Program-made: the position numbers and the translations under genes
Assembly: GCA_963969395.1 (NCBI GenBank)
Contig: OZ017795.1
Coordinates: 6,944,001 to 7,008,000 of the forward strand
DNA length: 64,000 bases
Direction of reading: 5' to 3'
DNA from: Pseudoscleropodium purum
Lineage: Eukaryota; Streptophyta; Bryopsida; Hypnales; Brachytheciaceae
The notes under the pieces: model-generated
Told to the model about the DNA's origin: nothing
Seen by the model: only the letters and a program-made list of their open reading frames with translations
Databases searched by the model: none
Shown: positions 56,322-64,000 of the stretch, piece after piece
Position numbering within the stretch: the stretch's first letter is position 1
Layout of the letters: each line of letters starts with the position of its first letter

Positions 56322-58455
56322 ATGGTGCGTTCGGCAGCAGGTGGAGGGGCGCACGCGCACGACGGCCATGATGCAGCCGCGGCGGCATTAGCACGCTTGT
56401 CGTCGTCGTCGTTCAAACCCGCGTCGACGCAGCGTCTGTCCGTGGGGGTTGTGAGTGGGCGCGTTCTCTTGATCCTTCTTGTGGTGCTGCTGTCGCTGGG
56501 CGTCTTGATCCCAATCGTGAGCCGCTCCAAAAACGAGCTCGAGGCGGCGACCACCACTGTGCACTCTGTTCCACGAATGCCGAGGACGGCCAACTTACTC
56601 TTGTTCCAAAGCCACTGGAAGCGCTACACATTGCGCCAGGCTGCACAGGTGAGAGCCAGCAGCAACAGGACGCTTTTCTTCTTGGTTTTGAGGATGTTGG
56701 TCTTCTTCAAATTACCCTCCGTCTTTGCACGCTGTGAGGATTTTGGAATGAATCTCTTCTTCATGGGGTTTGATGATATCGGTTTACCCTCTATCTTTGT
56801 ACAATGTGAGGGTTGAGGAATGAATCTCTTCTTCATGGTTTTGATGATGTCAGTTTTAGCCTGTCTTTGCACATTGTGAGGGTTTAGGAATGACTCTCTT
56901 CTTCTTAATTTGATGATATCGGTTTACCCTCCATCGTTGGACATTGCCGAGTGCATAAATTTGTCCTTATCCATGTTGATGCCATTTTTCGTGAAAACAT
57001 GCATAAATTGTGATGTATGAGATGCGCACACGGAATTGCAAGCACAAGACCTAATTTGCGGGTTTTATGGTTTGCTCGCAGGCAGTGGCGACTAGTGATG
57101 GCGTGCTCATTGTCTGCACCGTGAGCCACCCGTATCTCGAGTTTCTCAACAATTGGCTCATTAGCCTTGCGAAACAAAATCGTCACGAGGCAGCACTCAT
57201 TATTGCCGAAGATTACGCAACGCTGGAATTTGTGAACTCAAGATGGCCAGGCCATGCTGTTCTCATACCACCCGCTCTGAATTCGGCCACGCCGAGTCTT
57301 CGATTTGGCTCTCAGGTGAGCAGGTATGTGTGGTTTCAGGTTTGAACATACACGTTGCATCCTGGTCATTCTTGTGTGTGTGTTTTTAAAACCTTGCAAA
57401 ACCACTTGTAAAGATAACCCTATTCGTTGTTTGTCGTTTTCTGATTGCGTTTGCTTTTCTTTCCCTAAGAAGTGGCTTCATTTTGCCTACCAGGGCTTTT
57501 TCAATTTAACTTCACGCAGGCCCCAACACCTGCTGGAGCTTTTGAACCTCGGGTACAGCGTCCTGTATAATGATGTGGATATGGTGTGGCTCGCTGATCC
57601 TTTCAGCTATTTCAAGGATAAACGCGATGTTTATATCACAGATGACATGGCAGTGGTACTTCTCTCGTCACTCCCTTCGTGCATTTGAACGGTGAATAGG
57701 TGAAACTTGAAGATGGATTCCGTTCTTCACATCTACAACTTGTACTTTTCTGGAACCGGCTAAGAAACCAAATTCTATTAGTATTGACTGCTTTTGTACG
57801 CTGTCTTAACTTATTTCTGTTGTGATGTTGGCTCTGGGCAGTTAAAACCCCAGAACCATTCACATGCTTTACCACCACCTGGGAAGAAAGGACGCACGTA
57901 CATCTGCAGTTGCATGCTTTTCCTAAGGCCTACGGAAGGTGCGAAGCTATTGATGCGGGCGTGGATCAAAGAGCTTGAGGAGCGGCAATGGTCACCTAGT
58001 CAGAAGGCAAATGATCAACCGGCATTTAATTGGGCTCTCAACCATACAGCAGGCCAGGTACACATCCGAACATAATTTCCCCTGATCCTCAGTTTCTGCA
58101 GCTTTAGACTTGGATTGCTGCATCACGAAAGACGCCCTCCATTAGATTCAAATAGTCATCATGTTGAGTTAACGTCAACTTAGTGTAACATACTCTTTCG
58201 TTTGGTTAAATCAAGTCCCTCAATTTCTGTTTCCCGCAGGTTGACGTTTATTTATTGCCTCAAGTGGCGTTTCCCTCTGGAGGATTATACTTCAAGAATC
58301 ACACCTGGCGTAAAGAGACAGCCAACCAGCACGTCATAGTGCACAACAACTACGTGGTCGGCTTCGATCAGAAGATCAAACGCTTCCGGAACCATAATTT
58401 ATGGTTCGTGGAGGTAGATGCAGGTCTATCTCCTTTGTCAGAGAAGGGAGGCTAA
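56322..58455 (+). CDS. GT77 glycosyltransferase, rhamnogalacturonan-II xylosyltransferase type (RGXT/MGP4-like)
   Basis: Five exons, all phase 0 with GT-AG borders: 56,322-56,648; 57,082-57,315; 57,494-57,655; 57,842-58,057; 58,240-58,455. The product has 384 residues. Order: a short Ala/His-rich cytosolic tail, a single membrane anchor (about residues 43-66, type II Golgi), a stem, then the GT77 domain. This has a DGVLIVCTVSHPYLEFLNNW start, FNLTSRRPQHLLELLNLGY, the metal/UDP-sugar-binding DVD (214-216) in YNDVDMVWL, GRTYICSCMLFLRPT, KANDQPAFNWALN and the C-terminal FPSGGLYFKN with HNNYVVGF. Plant relatives transfer alpha-1,3-xylose from UDP-xylose to fucose of RG-II pectin in the Golgi. A telo-box-like GGGTTTTAGGGTGGG lies about 50 bases upstream of the ATG. 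Confidence 0.9.
56673..56949 (+). repeat. Minisatellite in intron 1 of the GT77 gene, unit about 72 bp
   Basis: About four units carry GGAATGAATCTCTTCTTCAT, TTTGATGAT[AG]TC[GA]GTTT, CCTC[TC][AG]TC.TTG.AC and ATTGTGAGGGTT. The first and last units are partial. Confidence 0.85.
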
Positions 58456-59341
58456 TTTCATCCCATCTTCTTTAGTCAGAATTCGCAGGTTACCCCACGC
58501 ATTCGCTCTTGCATTCGGTGCTAACAGCTTGCTTGGACTTGGACTTGGACATCCTCCCCTATTCCGGTGCATTAGTTCATCCCTGTGCCTCATACAACAG
58601 ACTGACCCTAGTTACATGGTGGATGAGGCTCAAAAGCAAGTCTAACTAATGTGTGGTAAAGTAGGTTTCCTCAAGAGCAGGATCTGAGAGCAGTCGACCA
58701 TGGCACCAACCTCTACTGAACAATGCTCACAATTGCTCTGGCATTCAAACAATATCAGTTGGAAGTGGGAGTGTCTGTTTGGTTTGGACCATTAGAGCAC
58801 TTTGTGTAGGGCTTAGTCGGTAGTATCCGCAACATGTGCAGACAGACACTTGTGCATCTATGATGGTCAGAATTACCAATTTCTAGAGCGATGAAGAGGG
58901 CGTTGTTTTAGAAACCTTGTTTTAGCTCATCTAAGCTTATTGCCTCCTGTCTGAGGGCAAGATCACCGAAGGCTGGGAAATCGACTGGCAGATCTTTGTT
59001 ATGGAAGTGGGAAATGTAAAACATCTGGGTCTGATCTCTTTGCATCGAAAATGATAGCTTGAATTCTGAAATTTACTTTTGAGTTCAATTATGTAGTTCC
59101 TACAAGAGTTGTGTGGTCATACTTATATTAAAAAAAAAACATTTATTGCAAATAGCCTGCGTACCAGATAAGTTAGAATTTTCCAGGGTTTGGTACCCGT
59201 ATGGTATCATTAATTGAAAATTTTTGGCATAATAAAATTTAGGGTTTAATACCTGCGTACAATATATCATGTACTGATAGGGTAATTTATAATTTAAATA
59301 AAATTTGTAATTTTTTATGTGTTGAAGCCGGTACTTTGTGA
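58456..59341. other. 3' flank of GT77 gene, then AT-rich junction with the retroelement
   Basis: This begins with the likely GT77 3' UTR. From 59,130 a short AT-rich tract with two degenerate copies of GGTTTGGTACC[CT]G or GGTTTAATACCTG abuts the truncated retroelement. No LTR, gag or primer-binding site was found here. Confidence 0.5.
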
Positions 59342-60343
59342 ATATTTCTGGGTATCTTACTTGGGTTATTGCCTTATGCTCCATTGGGAGATGTTGGAGC
59401 TCAAGTTCATGAGGATGCACGATTGGTATGTCAGCCAATGGCAGTGGATGTTGCAGCCCTTGGTTCTTACGCCCATCGTTTATGGTGGAAGTGGACCAAT
59501 TTGGTTCATATGCGAGGGATTTCTGCGGCAGTACATCGCATTAGTCATCCCGAGGGCAAACATCTTAATGACATCTTGGAGGAGGGGCGATCGGCCCAAA
59601 CAGTGGTGCAAGAAGATCAACCACCGTTAGCTATAATCAACCGTGTAGGAATGCCTCGATTGGCATTTCCTACTTTGATGAGTTATCCTCAGTCTTTTGC
59701 TTTTTGCAATGGCGGACCGGGCTTGGTATTTGACAACACTTCTATGAGATTGGAGGAGCCGAGTGCTACTGAGCAGGAACGTGCTATGGGTTTCCATACC
59801 GGCACCACTTCTGGGCTTGGATTGACAGAGTCTCAACGGCGTCATTGTCTTGGACAAGCCATGGACTTGACATCCATGGTTTGGTTTCTTGGGATATGCC
59901 TAGCAGCTCAACGGCACAAGAAACTTGGCCTTGAAAGCCATCTAGGGGTAGATGTTTCAGGCCAGGGGGCAAAGGGTGTTGTGCCTCTAACAGTGGAGAA
60001 GATGGCTACTCTAAATGCCAAGGCATGGCATGATAGTGAGCAGGCTTGCAATCAAATACTTGAAAAGAAGAGAGACCAAGACGCTGTGGAGTGGCTTGTA
60101 GAAGATGAATTGCGAGGACAACGTGTATTGGCAGCATTGGCTCAAGATTTGGGAATGGAAGATGCCAAAGAGAAGTTCAAGAGGGTTTTTCTTACAAAAG
60201 AAAATCCATTTCTTGTCACATCACCTCACTTTGTAGTTGGTGCTAATGTTGGCATTAATGGAGGTGATTCGGTTGGAATGATTGAGAGTGATGATGCATC
60301 TATTGTCCTGCAAAAGGGCAATGGTGTAAGCTCTTCCAACTAG
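59342..60343 (+). pseudogene. 5'-truncated cytosine-5 DNA methyltransferase-like domain within the retroelement
   Basis: The first 175 codons match, in order, the C-terminal half of DNMT3/DRM-type enzymes. They show APLGDV (just after where the ENV motif should be), DVAALGSYAHRLWWKWTNL (compare the AHRARYFWGNL block of DNMT3), LNDILEEGR, a LAIINR block, PSATEQERAMGFHTGTT (target-recognition region, compare MERVFGF) and RRHCLGQAMD (motif X). Motifs I, IV (catalytic PCQ) and VI (ENV) are absent because the frame begins at 59,342, so this copy cannot methylate DNA. The remaining 145 codons are a Lys/Glu-rich linker to the TAG stop. The call comes from motif order recalled from the family, with no database search. 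Confidence 0.72.
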
Positions 60344-60517
60344 CAACCAAAGGTGGTGTCAGCACCATTAAAAGGGTCCCTGAAGGAGGAAGTAATCTTG
60401 CCAATTTACAAAGATTGGAAGATGGACATAGGCATGGGACTCACTGGTGTAGAGGCACGGAAGGTGTGAGCATTCATACGCTCGTACAGGGCTTGCTTTG
60501 CTTTTAAACTCACTGAC

Positions 60518-63475
60518 TTGGAGGGTTATAAAGGCAAGCCTGTGAGAATTCAACTGGAAGATGATCATCCAGTGTTTAAACGCCCGTATAGGCTTAGCTT
60601 TTCAGAAAGAGACGGGGTGAAATTGAAGTGCAAAGAACTTTTGGACGCCGGATTGATAGAACTTTCAGATGGAGAGTATGCATGTGCTACAGTGATGCCA
60701 GCAAAAAAAGATGTTCTTGGAAATTGGACGGAGAAGAGGATGTGTGGAGATTATCGTCCTGTTAACAAGAAAACAAAATCCGATCGCTATCCCATGCCAA
60801 CACCTGAGGAGTTATTTAATGCAGTTGGAAGGGCAAAAGTCTTTAGCACTTTGGACTTGAGGTCTGGATACCATCAATTGCCATTGAGACTTGAAGATAG
60901 GGTGAAGACGGCATTTTGGGGAGTAGATGAGGATGGAAGAGATATGTTTTTCCATTGGAAGTTCTTACCTTTTGGCTTGAAGAATGCCCCAGCAGAGTTC
61001 CAACGTGTTATGGATCAAGTCTTGAAGGGGTTGCCATTTGCTCGGTGTTACATAGATGATGTGATTATCTTTAGTGATACACTAGAGGAGCATGTACAAC
61101 ACTTGCAGCAAGTTTTTGAGAGGCTACAAGCTTGGGGTCTTCGCTTACATCATGGGAAGTGTAAATTCTTCCATGATCAATTGCCTTACTTGGGACATAT
61201 GATTACACCAGGAGGCTTGGGAGTACAAGAGGCGAAGGTGGAAGCCTTGAAGAGGATCCCAATTCCTAGAGATGTATCAAGGTTGAGAGCCTTTATGGGA
61301 CTAGGAAACTATTATCGACGATTTGTTCGTGGGTTCAGTCTCTTGGCAAAATCTTTGACTCGATTGACTCGGGTTGATCAAGAGTGGATGTGGGGACCTG
61401 ATCAAGAAAAGGCATTTGAGGCTTTGAAAGGAGCACTTGGTTCAGCACCAGTGTTGAGGTGGCCTGATGCTCGACGACTTTTTCAACTCTACACAGATTG
61501 GAGTATGTTGGGGATTGGAGCTGTATTAATGCAGAAGGATGATGATGGCAAAAAATATGTTATTGCGTATGCTTCACAAAGCAACAATGATGCAAAGGCC
61601 AAATATTCATCTTATGAGGGGGAGTGCCTAGCTGTGGTGTGGGCAGTTGTACATTTCCGTCCATACCTCTATGGCCAGAGCTTTACACTTGTGACTGATC
61701 ATCAACCTCTAAAATGGTTGATGGAGTTTGATAAACTCACAGGGAAGCTTGCTAGGTGGGCCTTATTGTTGCAAGAGTATGATTTTGAAGTAATCCACAA
61801 GGCGGGGTTGCAAAACTTGGATGCTGATGGCTTGAGCCGCAATCCAAGTCCCTTGGAGGAAGATTTGACTGGTACTCGGTGGCATGGCTCATGTGATCAA
61901 GAGGCAGTGCTAGGGTGGTATGCTTCATCTTATTTGGCTTGGATGGAGGGAAGATCCAGCCAAGATTTAGGAAAGACTCGATTGAATGTTGTTGACGAGG
62001 ACTTGGATGAAAGAGGACCTCAAGTTACCACTGATGTGTGGAAAGACCAAGGGGTTCTACATCATCTTCAACATAGGGAGTTTTTGCCTAATACTATATC
62101 TCAAGAAAGGGACCGGATAGTCCATCGTTTGGCTAGGTTTCATTGGGAGGGTGGCCTTATATTTCGTCGATGGCCGGATGGAACAAGGAGGGTTGTTCCT
62201 AGGCCTAACCAACGTCTTCAATTGATACGTCAGGTTCATGAAGAGTTGGGTCATTTTGGAGTGCTTCGTACGTATTCCATGTTACGTGGTTTGTATTGGT
62301 GGATGGGCATGCGACAAGAGGTAGCAACCTATGTAGGGAGGTGTGAAGTTTGCGATCGAGTTAGATCAAGCTTCAACACTCTAACTCCCCAATTACAGCC
62401 TTTGCCAATCATGGGTTTGGGCTATAGGTGGAGTCTTGATTTTGCCGGGCCATTGATGACTACATCACGAGGTGCTAAGTATGTACTTGTGATGGTAGAG
62501 CATTTCAGCAAGTGGATTGAGTTGGTGGCACTACCACAAAATTCCACGGAGTTAGCAGCAGCGGCCTTCCTTGACCGTGTGTTGGCTAGATTTGGAGCTC
62601 CAGCTGAGGTGTTAACTGACCAAGGAAGAGAGTTTCTTGGGGCATTTGAAGAGCTTTGCACTAAAGCTCTAATTGATCACCGTACAACATCAAGAAACCA
62701 CCCAGAGGCTGATGGATTAGCAGAGAGGGTGGTTCAGACGGTGAAGCGCGGTTTGCGCAAGTATGGGTTGTTGGCAGGCAATCACCGAGATTGGGATTTG
62801 AAGTTGCCATGGATAGCAATGGGTTATCAATTCAGTCGACAGGCATCTCTTGCATCTTATAGCCCTTATCAGCTATTGTATGGCAGAGAGCCAATGTTAC
62901 CGTCAGCTTTGAGGGAGAAATTAGATCCAGTTGTAGACTTGGATGACTCAAGAATTTGGGCACAAGTACTACATGATCGAGCTGAGTATTTTCAAAGGGC
63001 CATGCCAATGGCTATGGAAAATTTGGCAATAGCGCAACACAGAGATACTCTCAGATATGCGCGCATTAGAAGTGGGACTTATAGGCCTCAACTTCGACGG
63101 TTCAAGGTTGGAGATTACGTGTATTTACAACGTGAGGCACCAACAACCTTGGATGTACGGGCCGGACGGATTATTTTGAGGGTCAAGGCAATTTTGCCTA
63201 GTGGAGTTCTTCTTTTGGAGGGGAAGGATGGACAAGAGTGTAGAGACAACACAAAAAACTGCACTCCTTGTCATTTGCCAATTGAAGGGACTGTGGATCC
63301 AGAGTTGGCAGTGGTTCCACTTGGATTTAAATGTTTTGTATGTGGTGAGAGCAAGGGTGCTGCAACCATGTTATTGTGTGATTCATGTCAACGAGGTTGG
63401 CACATGGCATGTCTTCGACCGCCATTGATTGTTCTTCCTATTAGACGTTGGACTTGTCCTCATTGTAGAAAGTGA
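60518..63475 (+). CDS. Ty3/gypsy Pol: reverse transcriptase, RNase H, integrase, PHD finger
   Basis: Open for 985 codons. Numbering from 60,518: reverse transcriptase about 20-270, with LPFGLKNAP (149-157) and catalytic YIDD (178-181). RNase H about 320-440, with D327 (TDWS), E367 and D394 (TDHQPL). Integrase zinc-binding HHCC H574, H579, C609, C612. Integrase core D641, D701 and E736 with 35-residue spacing. C-terminal module near 855-925 (RFKVGDYVYL). PHD finger 939-983. All catalytic residues are present. In-frame sequence continues upstream through the TGA at 60,467, so the real protein began earlier. The family copies RNA into DNA and inserts it into chromosomes. Confidence 0.92.
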   Translation: MEGYKGKPVRIQLEDDHPVFKRPYRLSFSERDGVKLKCKELLDAGLIELSDGEYACATVMPAKKDVLGNWTEKRMCGDYRPVNKKTKSDRYPMPTPEELFNAVGRAKVFSTLDLRSGYHQLPLRLEDRVKTAFWGVDEDGRDMFFHWKFLPFGLKNAPAEFQRVMDQVLKGLPFARCYIDDVIIFSDTLEEHVQHLQQVFERLQAWGLRLHHGKCKFFHDQLPYLGHMITPGGLGVQEAKVEALKRIPIPRDVSRLRAFMGLGNYYRRFVRGFSLLAKSLTRLTRVDQEWMWGPDQEKAFEALKGALGSAPVLRWPDARRLFQLYTDWSMLGIGAVLMQKDDDGKKYVIAYASQSNNDAKAKYSSYEGECLAVVWAVVHFRPYLYGQSFTLVTDHQPLKWLMEFDKLTGKLARWALLLQEYDFEVIHKAGLQNLDADGLSRNPSPLEEDLTGTRWHGSCDQEAVLGWYASSYLAWMEGRSSQDLGKTRLNVVDEDLDERGPQVTTDVWKDQGVLHHLQHREFLPNTISQERDRIVHRLARFHWEGGLIFRRWPDGTRRVVPRPNQRLQLIRQVHEELGHFGVLRTYSMLRGLYWWMGMRQEVATYVGRCEVCDRVRSSFNTLTPQLQPLPIMGLGYRWSLDFAGPLMTTSRGAKYVLVMVEHFSKWIELVALPQNSTELAAAAFLDRVLARFGAPAEVLTDQGREFLGAFEELCTKALIDHRTTSRNHPEADGLAERVVQTVKRGLRKYGLLAGNHRDWDLKLPWIAMGYQFSRQASLASYSPYQLLYGREPMLPSALREKLDPVVDLDDSRIWAQVLHDRAEYFQRAMPMAMENLAIAQHRDTLRYARIRSGTYRPQLRRFKVGDYVYLQREAPTTLDVRAGRIILRVKAILPSGVLLLEGKDGQECRDNTKNCTPCHLPIEGTVDPELAVVPLGFKCFVCGESKGAATMLLCDSCQRGWHMACLRPPLIVLPIRRWTCPHCRK
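63332..63475 (+). other. PHD finger (C4HC3) at the Pol C-terminus
   Basis: The last 47 residues contain CFVC, then LLCDSC, GWHMAC, a Trp and CPHC: C939, C942, C954, C957, H962, C965, C980, C983, a textbook PHD zinc finger with the Trp two residues before the final Cys pair. PHD fingers often read histone H3 tails. Its place, straight after the integrase C-terminal module, is where chromoviruses keep a chromodomain, so it may guide integration. This last point is inference. Confidence 0.9.
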
Positions 63476-63810
63476 TTAGCTAGTACTACTTTTTCAAGTG
63501 GTTGTTGATTACTTTTCTCATTGACGGAAGATATACTCATTTTGTAACATTTAATATTGGAGTATGAGCAGTAATTCTTGATATTGAAACTTGGATGGAG
63601 ATTTCGTGGAGTCCAACTACAATATTGGAAGCGATTGAGGATGGGGCTCAATTGTACTCAACTTACCCCTTCATTTATGATTGATTCAAGCTCAGCAATG
63701 GATGGGGGCCTTTCGTCTATCTTCTTCAACATATTGATTACATAGTGAGTGTAGGGAAGTTTATTTCATTGGACTTCTCTTGCTAGCTAAGTTGCGAGGG
63801 CGCTTTACTC

Positions 63811-64000
63811 AGCTAGGGGGGCAATTGAATGGTTGTTCATTCATGCCTTGTTGTAGTGTGGATTTGCATGTGGGCATGTGTGTATGTAGTAGTACATGTA
63901 GTTTACGACACTTACTGTTAGCGATACGGAGTAATACGACAACCTTCTAAAAGATTCCAACAGTCAATAGAATATTTCAAAATCACTCAAAACATTCTTG
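63811..64000 (+). repeat. Candidate polypurine tract and start of the 3' LTR
   Basis: AGCTAGGGGGG (63,811-63,821) is followed by CAAT and TGAATGG from 63,826, a layout typical of a polypurine tract next to an LTR that starts with TG. The LTR would run beyond the window, and no second copy is available to prove it. Confidence 0.45.

Larger units (their letters stand above)
59342..63900 (+). mobile_element. Ty3/gypsy retroelement carrying a DNA-methyltransferase-like domain and a PHD finger
   Basis: One plus-strand frame runs from 59,342 to 63,475. It is interrupted only by TAG (60,341-60,343) and TGA (60,467-60,469). Order: C-terminal part of a cytosine-5 methyltransferase, a linker, reverse transcriptase, RNase H, HHCC/DDE integrase, an integrase C-terminal module and a PHD finger. 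After the stop there is a leader of about 335 bases and a purine run AGCTAGGGGGG (63,811-63,821), a candidate polypurine tract before an LTR beginning with TG. The 5' part (LTR, gag, protease and the first half of the methyltransferase) is missing. The GT77 gene ends about 0.9 kb upstream. The near-intact frame suggests a fairly young copy. Confidence 0.92.

Noticed and set aside
59110..59330. Possible 5' LTR of the 59-64 kb retroelement
   Set aside because: No primer-binding site, no TG...CA ends and no match to the sequence after the candidate polypurine tract at 63.82 kb.
1..64000. CRISPR arrays, rRNA genes, tRNA genes
   Set aside because: No regular spacer-repeat array, no rRNA-like block and no convincing tRNA cloverleaf were seen by eye. 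A tRNA scan would be needed to exclude tRNAs fully.

Overview
The window is nuclear DNA of a land plant. The evidence is spliced genes with GT-AG introns, a plant-type acidic ribosomal P3 protein, an RGXT/MGP4-type GT77 glycosyltransferase, a plastid-targeted TrmB-like methyltransferase, decayed plastid DNA (rpl22, rps3 and atpB pieces) and several Ty3/gypsy elements. I infer a seed-free plant from the compact genes and the style of the retroelements, but the sequence does not name the species.

Layout: 1-4.1 kb is a decayed minus-strand Ty3/gypsy element cut by the window edge. An unknown interrupted ORF (4.29-4.86 kb) and an intact intronless ribosomal protein eL30 gene (4.95-5.28 kb) follow. 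From 5.3 to 31.6 kb the DNA is AT-rich and gene-poor. It holds old repeats, a composite plastid insertion at 9.74-10.23 kb, a ycf2-like fragment near 15.6 kb, a decayed reverse transcriptase near 18 kb, several satellite-like tracts, and a young GC-rich hAT-type MITE with a perfect 8-bp target duplication at 27.73-28.02 kb.

A gene island at 31.6-39.4 kb carries ribosomal P3 (minus) head-to-head with a TrmB-like tRNA m7G methyltransferase (plus, 8 exons), sharing a short promoter with a telo-box. Convergent to it is a small three-exon gene for a probable plastid protein (minus). From 39.4 to 46.4 kb the sequence is AT-rich, with an inverted-repeat element at 42.9-44.6 kb. A proline-rich disordered protein (minus, 46.4-47.9 kb), a RING-like protein with a 234-bp in-frame tandem duplication (52.3-53.1 kb) and a five-exon GT77 xylosyltransferase gene (56.3-58.5 kb) come next.

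The most striking item is at 59.3-63.9 kb: a plus-strand Ty3/gypsy retrotransposon. One reading frame, broken by only two stop codons, links the C-terminal part of a DNMT3/DRM-like cytosine-5 DNA methyltransferase, then reverse transcriptase, RNase H and integrase, and finally a canonical C4HC3 PHD finger where many plant elements carry a chromodomain. The copy is 5'-truncated inside the methyltransferase, so the family should be sought elsewhere in the genome. The combination suggests an element that carried both a DNA-methylation module and a chromatin reader.
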